Positions 57,201-64,000 of a DNA stretch of 64,000 nt are shown here, piece by piece. The notes beneath the pieces were generated by a model. That model searched no databases. It saw nothing but the letters and a program-made list of their open reading frames with translations, and was not told where the DNA came from. Position 1 is the stretch's first letter. Every line of letters begins with the position of its first letter. The stretch is taken from contig NC_052506.1 of NCBI RefSeq assembly GCF_014356525.2, forward strand, positions 20,239,916 to 20,303,915, in the 5' to 3' direction. Origin of the DNA: Nilaparvata lugens (taxonomy: Eukaryota > Arthropoda > Insecta > Hemiptera > Delphacidae). The position numbers were made by a program, and so were the translations under genes.

Positions 57201-60200
57201 AAGACAGATAGTGGAGTTTCTATGGCTATAAAAGAGAGAAAACTACCTTCAGATTATAAAAATGCAATTGTTGAAGAAAAAACCAAGTCTGATACAGAGC
57301 TTCCAAAATCTACAGCTGAGACAAGAGATACTGATGTTTTGAAAAAGCGTGGACTGGTTGATGAAGTGAAACTGAGTGAAATCAAGAGTGAGGAACATGG
57401 CAAGGATTGGGAGTTGCATGCTGGTGCTGGCAAATCTGACAAACTTTCTGCTAAGAGTGGTAGAATTCCAGCAGAAGGAATAGTGATGACTGATGTTTCC
57501 AAGGATGACGGAGCTGTGAAGGATGATGAACAAAGAGACAGGGAGAAGTTGGGAGAAGCTGACTTGTACACAAAGCGGGAGGATGTTGAAAAGCCACCAT
57601 TTGATAGGACAAAGAAGGAGATTATGAAAACAGAAGAATCAAAAGAGCCTGAGAAAACGACTTTAAAAGAATCTGAAAGAGCAAGAGGTGAAGAGCTTGA
57701 AGAACTAAAAATGATTAAGAAATTGGAAGAAGATGATAAACATGTTCCACCTATAAAAACAGACGTCTCAAAGAAAGTTGATGATGGATCAGTTGGACTA
57801 GTTGTTCCAGAATCAAAACCAACTTTGGAAGGTTTTGCAGAAAAGGATGATCTTAAAATCTCTGGAAGAGGTTTGCAATCAGGAAAGGATACTGCAGAGG
57901 AAATATATAAGAGAACAAGTGACACTGATTTCAAAGATTCTGTAAGAGGGAAGGATGAAAACATTGTTTCTCCAATTTCAGAAAGAAAAGAAGAGCAAAT
58001 GAGAACAAAAGACGGTAAATCAGGAATGCTTGATGGTGACTCCAGAGATGGTGTAACAGAGAGAAGGCTTGAAGAGATAAAATCAGGTAAAATTGAAGAG
58101 AAGAAAGATGACTTGTACCCTACAAGTGAAACAACAAAAGACAAGGCTGCAGTCAGAAAAGATGACACGGTTTCAGAAGAAGACAAAAAGAAAGTATCAC
58201 CTCCAGTGACAGAGCCAATCACGAGAAAAGAAGCAAGAAACTTAGAAGAGGATAAGAAGAAAGAAATTACACCAGCAACAGAGCAAATCATGAAAAAAGG
58301 AGCAAGAGATTATATGGATGAAAAAGATGGAAAACTTGTTCCACCTATAAAAACAGACAAAGTTGATGATAGAGTTACACCAGATCAGTATGGAAGAGAA
58401 GAAGATTTAGCAACTTCCAAATCAAAACAGGCTGTAGGGAAGGATGATCAACTCCCAAAGAGAATTGATGATAAAGTTACACCAGATCAGTATGGAAGAG
58501 AAAAGGATTTGGCAACTTCCAAATCAAAACAGGCTTTAGGGAAGGATGATCAACTCCCAAAGAAAATTGATGATAGAATAGATGATAGAGTTGCACCAGA
58601 TCAGTATGGAAGAGAAGAAGATTTGGCAACATCCAAATCAAAACAGATTGTAGGAAAGGATGATCAAATCCCAAAGAGAATTGATGATGGAACAGATGAT
58701 AGAGTCACCCCAGATCAGTATGGAAGAGAAGAAGATTTAGCAACTTCCAAATCAAAACAGGTTGTAGGGAAGGATGATCAACTCCCTAAGAGAATTGATG
58801 ATAAAGTTACACCAGATCCGTATGGAAGAGAAGAAGATTTGGCAACTCCCAAATCAAAACAGATTGTAGGAAAGGATGATCAAATCCCAAAGAGAATTGA
58901 TGATAGAATAGACGATAGAGTCACCCCAGATCAGTATGGAAGAGAAGAAGATTTGTCAACTTCCAAATCAAAACAGATTGTAGGAAAGGATGATCAAATC
59001 CCAAAGAGAATTGATGATAGAATAGATGATAGAGTCACCCCAGATCAGTATGGAAGAGAAGAAGATTTAGCAACTTCCAAATCGAAACAGGTTGTAGGGA
59101 AGGATGATCAACTCCCTAAGAGAATTGATGATAAAGTTACACCAGATCAGTATGGAAGAGAAGAAGATTTGGCAACTTCCAAATCTAAACAGGTTGTAGG
59201 GATGGATAGTGATACTCATCCATCGAAAGTACCAAGAGGAGTAGCTGATACATCTGGAGAAAAAGAATCTTGAAAAGAGATGGAGGAGAAACTCTTGTGG
59301 AGAAAGATCAAACTCCTTCAAAGACTGATGGGAGAATAGATAAGACTGCATCAGATTTGAATGACAAATTAAAGCCTGCTGATGTGACTTCCTCTGAGCA
59401 AAAACAGATTCCAAAAGAAGAGGATATGATGTCCAAGGGAAAAATTGATGAATCTTTGGCAAAAGATATGGCAAAACCTGACAGCATCAAATCAAAGGAG
59501 ATTGGTGAACCTAAAACTGATCTAGCCCAAAAGGACACTGCAAAAGATATGGCAAAACCTGATAGCATTAAATCTGGTGAATCGAAAGCTGGTACAGTCA
59601 AAAAAGAGAGTGGTATTGATGACAATGTGAGAAGTGGAAAAGCAAATGATCTATTGAATTCTAAGCCAAAGGAAGCTCAAAAGGCAATGGAATATGAAAT
59701 AGGTGATTTATCAGATAAGAAAACTCCAATTGAGAGAAAATTAGGAAAAGAAGCAGAAGTTACCACACCAGGAATAGTGGGAATTGGAAAATCTTCTTCG
59801 AAAGAAAAGAGATCAGATGACGTTTCAGATGGAAAAGCTTCTGATTTGACAGGAAAAGAGGGTGTGAAACCTTCAAGAGAATTAGAAGTTGATGATTCAC
59901 TGGCTGAGAAATCTGCACCAAAAAAACAGACAGAACTCACCCCACAGAAAATAAAAGATGATAGAAAATCAGTTGAAGATAGAGCACCGGATGAATTGAC
60001 AGAAATGAAACTCAGAAAAGAGCCAACTGTAGAGAAAGAAAAACAATTGGATAAAACAGTGAAGGGTGACAAAGAATATCCACCAAAAAAATCTGTACCT
60101 GACAAAGAACAAGAACTATCAACCACACAGAAACAAAAAGAAACTGATAAATTGAGAAAAGATGAAGAATTAATGCCTGGAGAATCCTCCATGAGAGCTG

Positions 60201-63200
60201 AGCCAGGTGAAGAGCAAGTACTTACTACACAACGAGAGAAAGGAGTAGAAAAATCTGGGAAGGATGGGAAAGCAGATGAGCTAGTGGACAAGAAACCTCT
60301 TATTGGTGCTGAATCTGGAATGAAAGAAGAAGTCACACAACAAAAGCCATTTAAGAAAGATGAAAAACCGCATATAGATGTGATGGACACTACAATGCAA
60401 GATAAGCTTGATAACAAGGGAAAAACAGAGGCAATGAAGAAGGATTTGCCAAAGAAAGTGGAAATGTCTGATTCAAAGGGAAACGTCCTTGATGGTTCCC
60501 AGTCCGTTGAAAAGCTGAAGAAAACACCAACAGACAAGTCACAAGATGAGAAAAACGCATTTGATGGGACTAGTCCAGATAAAATTATTGAGCAAAAAGA
60601 ACAAGATAAGAAGGATGTTCAAAAGGAAATGCCCAAAATTGAGGGGCTCACTAAGACAAAAGATACTCCCTCAAAAAGAGCAGAGAACCTATATAAGGAA
60701 AGTTTTTCACAGCCAGCAGATTTTATGGAAGCAAAACAGAAGGCAGATGATCTCATTTCAAACATATCTGAAAAACTTACTGGAGAGAAGCAGATTCATC
60801 CGAAAAAATCGATTGATAAATCTCAATTGAAGCAGGAAAAACAAGGAGATGTGTCAGTAAAACAAGAGGAGAGAGGAGGTCAGGCCATCGACGAAGCAGC
60901 CAAAAAAGGGGTAGAAGATTTGAAGAAAGGGAAAGAACAAACTAAAGAAACCTATGCAAAAGAAAAAGTTGAAACACCAGAAATTGATAAAAGAGATTCA
61001 CCTGTTATAGGTGCAAAAAAGCAGCAGAGAGATCCAGAGGGAGATACTGCAACTGTCTCAAAAGTAAATCAGGATAAGCAAGAAGAGGGCGATCCAATAA
61101 AGAAGAAACAAATTGATGAAAAAATCAAGAATGGAAAAATTGAAAATATTCCTGCTCTGACCAAGAAAGATATTATCAAGGATGAGAGTAATCGTTTGCC
61201 TCAAGAAAAGGAAATAAAAGAAAAAGGTGAAACACCTTATTTGGAGAAAGTTTCCAGCACCAGCAAAGCAAAGGGAAGTTAGATGAGAGACAAAAAGACT
61301 CAGAGAATATAAAGCGTGGACAACTGGATGACTCTGCACTCAAAGATGGAACAAAAGATGCAGAGGGTGTGGATAGAGGTGCAATGAGAGAGATAAATAT
61401 TGTTTCTGAAGATAAACCGGTAGAGACCAAAAAATATCCTAAAAATTTACTGCAGGAAATTGATGAAGTTGACAAAGATGGATCGACTATAAAATTTGGC
61501 AAAAATGTTGAAGATGGAAAGCAATTTCCATCACAGATCCCAAAAACTAATGAAATACCAATTAAGGGAGGAGTCAGTCCATTGAAGAGTGAAACCCAAG
61601 ATTTGAAGAATAAGGATACAACAAAAAATATCCAAGATGAGCAGATAGGTGTTGAGAAGAGTAAAACTTTCCCTGGACAAAAGAGTATTACAGAGACATC
61701 AAATAAAATGCTAACTGATAAAGAACCAGAAACATTTCCTCTATCAGGGAGGGATGATGGAAAACCTGAAAAATTCGAAAAGAAAAAAATTAGTGATGTA
61801 TCACCTGAAAAATCACAAAATCTGAAAGATGAACCAAAAAGGCTTGATGAGACTCAGAGAGCTCAAGAGTCGAAATTGAGTCCAAAATTCACTAGAGAGC
61901 AACTGGCAGGAGAGAATAAAAACGTTGACAACCCCCTTGAGAGAAAACCATCCTCAGTCGTTGACAAAATATCTGTATTCAATGCCCCAACTGATGGAGA
62001 GAAAATTGATAGTGAAAAACAACAAGGAATGGGCTTAATAGAAGATGAAGCTTCTGCCAAAACAATACCAAAGCTGAGTAGCTCGCAAAAAATTACTAAA
62101 AAGTCGACTACAGAGGGAGAAAAACTGAAACCTCAAGATAAGACTTTGCCTGGTTCCGTTGAGCAAGGCAATTTGAACAAGGTAAAGAAAGAGGTGGGAG
62201 ATAGACTGCCAACGCAGGATGAATTAATTGCTTCAAAAGGATCACAATCTGACATCAATCAAGAGTATGAGAAGGCAACAAAACCACAGAAAGAAAGTAA
62301 GATAAGTGAAAGAATCAAATCAATTGAGTCACTACTTCCTCCCTCCCACCCATCTAAGCCTTCTAAGGTTCCTGCCAAGTCTACAGATAAGTTGACACAA
62401 GACCAAAGTGATGATAGATTGAAAGACAAGTTGTCAGCTTCAGGAAAAGATGGAAAACTAACAAAAAAAGATTCAAAAGATTTTGATCGACTTGAGGTGA
62501 AACAATCGAAAGACAATTTGCGTTCTAAAAGATCACCTGATGAGATGAAAACTGGTCAAGAGAGAAACAAACAGCTAGATGGAATCCAACCCAAAAAAGA
62601 GGAAGGCAGGGATAGTAAATTGGAACAATCTAAAGCAAAATCAAAATCGATTGATAAAGAGAGAAGAAAAATAAAGTCAAGTGATTCAGAGGGATCTTTA
62701 TCACAATCTAGTCAATCGCAAGGAGGTGGAATGCGGCATGACGATGGGATCCAAGATAGGAAGGGGAGTAGAAATTTGCGAGAGACTGGGAAACTGGATA
62801 AATTGACATCAAGCAGAGTTTCCAAGGAGAAAAAACATGCCGATAAACTTCCCACTCATCTTACGAAAAAAGAGCAAGAGAAAGCAGGAAAACCATCAGA
62901 GAAGCCTGATGAATATTCTGCGAGTAGAAATATCCAAAGTAAAAATCAAGTACCTGCTGACAAAGCAGTTCGAAAGTCAGCTCCACAAACCAATGCCAAA
63001 GGAGATCAAACTTTATTAAGAAAGTCCAAAATCGATGAAAAGCAATTACAAGGAAAGGTTATTAGGGGTGATAATAAGTCTAAAGAAAAAGAAGAGCCTG
63101 ATTACTCAAAAGCTGAAGCTAGTCAAATTCGTGAGAAAGATAAAGCTATGGGGCAATCGAAAATCAAGACACAAGTCAAGAAAGATGAAAAAGTAGATCC

Positions 63201-63903
63201 GAAATTGAGGAAATCAGCTAGTCAAAAAGTAGACCCTAAAGAAATTGCAGCTTCCAGGAAAATAAATGGCACGGGGAAGAAAGGAACAGTCCCAGTGGAT
63301 TCCCAAGATGTGAAGCACAGCAGAAGCTTACCTCCACAATACACGTCTGATTCAGGTTGGTTATTTTTTCTTATATCGCTGTTATTATTTAGATATTTCA
63401 ATAGTTATAATATGATAAATAGGATGACTCCTCTCTTACTTACCTCTTTATTCACATTTTATATTACTCCTGATGCTCATTTTTACAGTATTTTGAGTTA
63501 TCGATTCACCTTTCAAGATAAATCTCATGTGATTTTAACGGCAATACTGTTGATGATCCAGCGATTGATTGTCAATCTCTTAATAACATTGAAAATAGTC
63601 ATTTTTTCTTGACATTATAATTTTTGATTTCAGAAAAACTTACACTTTCTGTCATGTCATATTGTCGTCAATAACATTTCATACTCAATGGCGAGTTCGG
63701 TCTTGCAGACAAAGTCATTTAAAACTCTGAGGTTCTATGTCACATTTTATTTCTAAATACAGTATTATCAAATAAACTTTGAAGAAAAATTATTTATAGC
63801 TATGAATATTTTATCCGTTCTAGAAACAAATAATGCTGAGAAGCCAGATACATGGAAAATTAAACCCACCTTGTTAGAGAAGATGAAGAAATACGGAATC
63901 CAA
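51268..63903 (+). CDS. 5' part of a giant charged, repeat-rich protein gene of unknown function
   Basis: Exons: 51268-51335, 52117-52621, 53378-53538, 54761-54868, 56493-63355, 63824-63903, continuing past the right edge. Phases agree throughout if one base is missing near 59270 and another near 61277. At least 2,583 codons follow the ATG at 51306. The first exon is also open upstream of that ATG, so an earlier start in an unseen exon is possible. Exon 2 encodes an acidic segment. Exon 3 is cysteine-rich (C-x5-C-x2-C-x6-C-x4-C-x-C). Exon 4 and the start of exon 5 form a basic coiled coil (RLHQALKEIEHRKKKEMKKK). Then come two copies of a helical module, and about 2,200 residues of Lys/Glu/Asp/Ser-rich sequence with few hydrophobic residues, including eight tandem repeats. 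I do not recognise the family. The composition recalls MAP1B/futsch-like or titin-like disordered proteins, but composition alone is not homology. Confidence 0.8.
52789..52935. mobile_element. Short palindromic MITE, GGTTGCAC family, copy 4
   Basis: GGCCCAGCTGCACAAAAGCC and the diverged right arm TTTAACCGGCTTCTGTACAT. It is in intron 2 of the giant gene. Confidence 0.65.
53057..53335. repeat. Two tandem 140-bp units in an intron
   Basis: GAAATTCATATATCAATTC starts at 53057 and again at 53197. The units share CATAATCTGAAAATAGATGA and TCTACTATATGTGGATA and differ at about ten positions. Confidence 0.88.
54211..54442. mobile_element. MITE, TATAGTGAGGTCCACG family, copy 3
   Basis: TATAGTAAGGTCCACGTTG at the left, ATGACGTGGACCTCACTATA at the right. 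It is in intron 3 of the giant gene. Confidence 0.75.
54869..56162. other. Intron 4 of the giant gene, nothing recognised
   Basis: AT-rich and free of credible exons. No repeat was recognised before the palindromic element at 56163. Confidence 0.5.
56163..56455. mobile_element. Palindromic MITE just upstream of the giant exon
   Basis: AAAGATAGCATAAGAGGATA and CCTATGGTATAGG at the left pair with CCTATAGGCC and ATATCCTCTCATGCTATCTTT at the right. It ends about 40 bases before the acceptor of the 6.9-kb exon. Confidence 0.65.
56622..57037 (+). repeat. Duplicated helical module in the giant protein
   Basis: Two segments share the pattern M..F.KYK..D.IDW..LSP..L...L.DL..LE.T: KMKDIFDKYKQIDGIDWERL at 56659-56718 and EMNETFEKYKSLDSIDWSNL at 56902-56961, each followed by SP and an LxDLxxLE helix. 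The DNA has diverged well beyond the later repeats, so the duplication is old and under constraint. Confidence 0.75.
58363..59205 (+). repeat. Eight tandem 34/38-residue coding repeats
   Basis: The word PDQYGRE (once PDPYGRE) occurs eight times, followed by EDLATSKSKQ, then VGKDDQ(L/I)PKRIDD. Units are 34 residues long, or 38 when RIDD/GTDD is added. The DNA is over 90% identical between units, so the array is young and likely to vary in copy number. Confidence 0.92.
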
Positions 63904-64000
63904 GTGAGTATGCTGATTCATTTTTGAACTGGGGTTATCAGTCCCATAATGATGTTCTTTTAGGTTCTATATCGATTAGAATCCTTCACGAAATTAATTA

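Noticed and set aside
57254..58291. Long minus-strand ORF of 345 codons opposite the giant exon
   Set aside because: It is an antisense shadow: the sense strand's Lys/Glu/Asp/Ser-rich codons avoid making stops on the other strand. The same holds for 59677-60537.
59250..61290. Programmed -1 frameshifting in the giant gene
   Set aside because: No slippery heptamer precedes either break, and the same one-base losses occur in unrelated elements in the window. Assembly error is simpler.
63356..63612. Hydrophobic C-terminal extension (FFLISLLLFRYF) of the giant protein
   Set aside because: It begins exactly at a GTTGGT donor, and the charged coding sequence resumes in the right phase at 63824, so this is intron read-through, not a membrane anchor.

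Overview
The window is nuclear DNA of an animal, most likely an insect and plausibly a hemipteran such as a planthopper or leafhopper. It is AT-rich, its genes are split by GT-AG introns, and the intergenic and intronic space is packed with short palindromic elements, fragments of non-LTR retrotransposons (LINEs) and microsatellites. The insect assignment rests on general texture and on gene sequences that resemble metazoan families. Species is not determinable by eye.

Layout. (1) 1-1445: first coding exon, on the minus strand, of a SAP-domain gene that runs off the left edge. (2) 1446-8783: repeats, a LINE 3' remnant, an isolated possible terminal exon at 5457-5898 with an in-frame 102-bp duplication, a minisatellite fused to a palindromic element, and two large hairpin elements. 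(3) 8784-17390: a near-complete 6.1-kb LINE at 10025-16127. Its ORF1 combines a FLYWCH zinc finger, a coiled coil and an SGNH hydrolase-like domain. Its ORF2 has an endonuclease and a reverse transcriptase. A 1.24-kb direct repeat flanks it and can be read as an exceptionally long target-site duplication. (4) 17739-39857, minus strand: a complete 12-exon UVSSA gene (transcription-coupled repair), with introns full of LINE, SINE, hAT-type and palindromic insertions. (5) 40400-40650: a probable divergent promoter with a perfect 13-bp X-box palindrome. (6) 42401-49625, plus strand: a complete 7-exon IFT46 gene (ciliary transport) whose intron 3 contains decayed copies of the start of exon 4. (7) 51268-63903, plus strand: the 5' part of a gene I do not recognise. 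It encodes a very large, highly charged, probably disordered protein with a 6.9-kb exon, a duplicated helical module, and eight tandem 34/38-residue repeats. It runs off the right edge.

Exon phases of UVSSA, IFT46 and the unknown gene all close without contradiction (707 aa, 314 aa and at least 2,583 aa). The unknown gene closes only if two single missing bases are allowed for. At least six interruptions of otherwise good reading frames in this window are all single-base losses, and each of the six can be explained as one base missing from a homopolymer run. I therefore read them as probable assembly errors rather than biology, so the LINE may be intact.

How the genes relate: UVSSA and IFT46 appear to share a bidirectional promoter. 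The X-box is the binding motif of RFX factors, which control ciliary genes, and fits IFT46. The unknown gene follows IFT46 head-to-tail; any ciliary role for it is only a neighbourhood guess.
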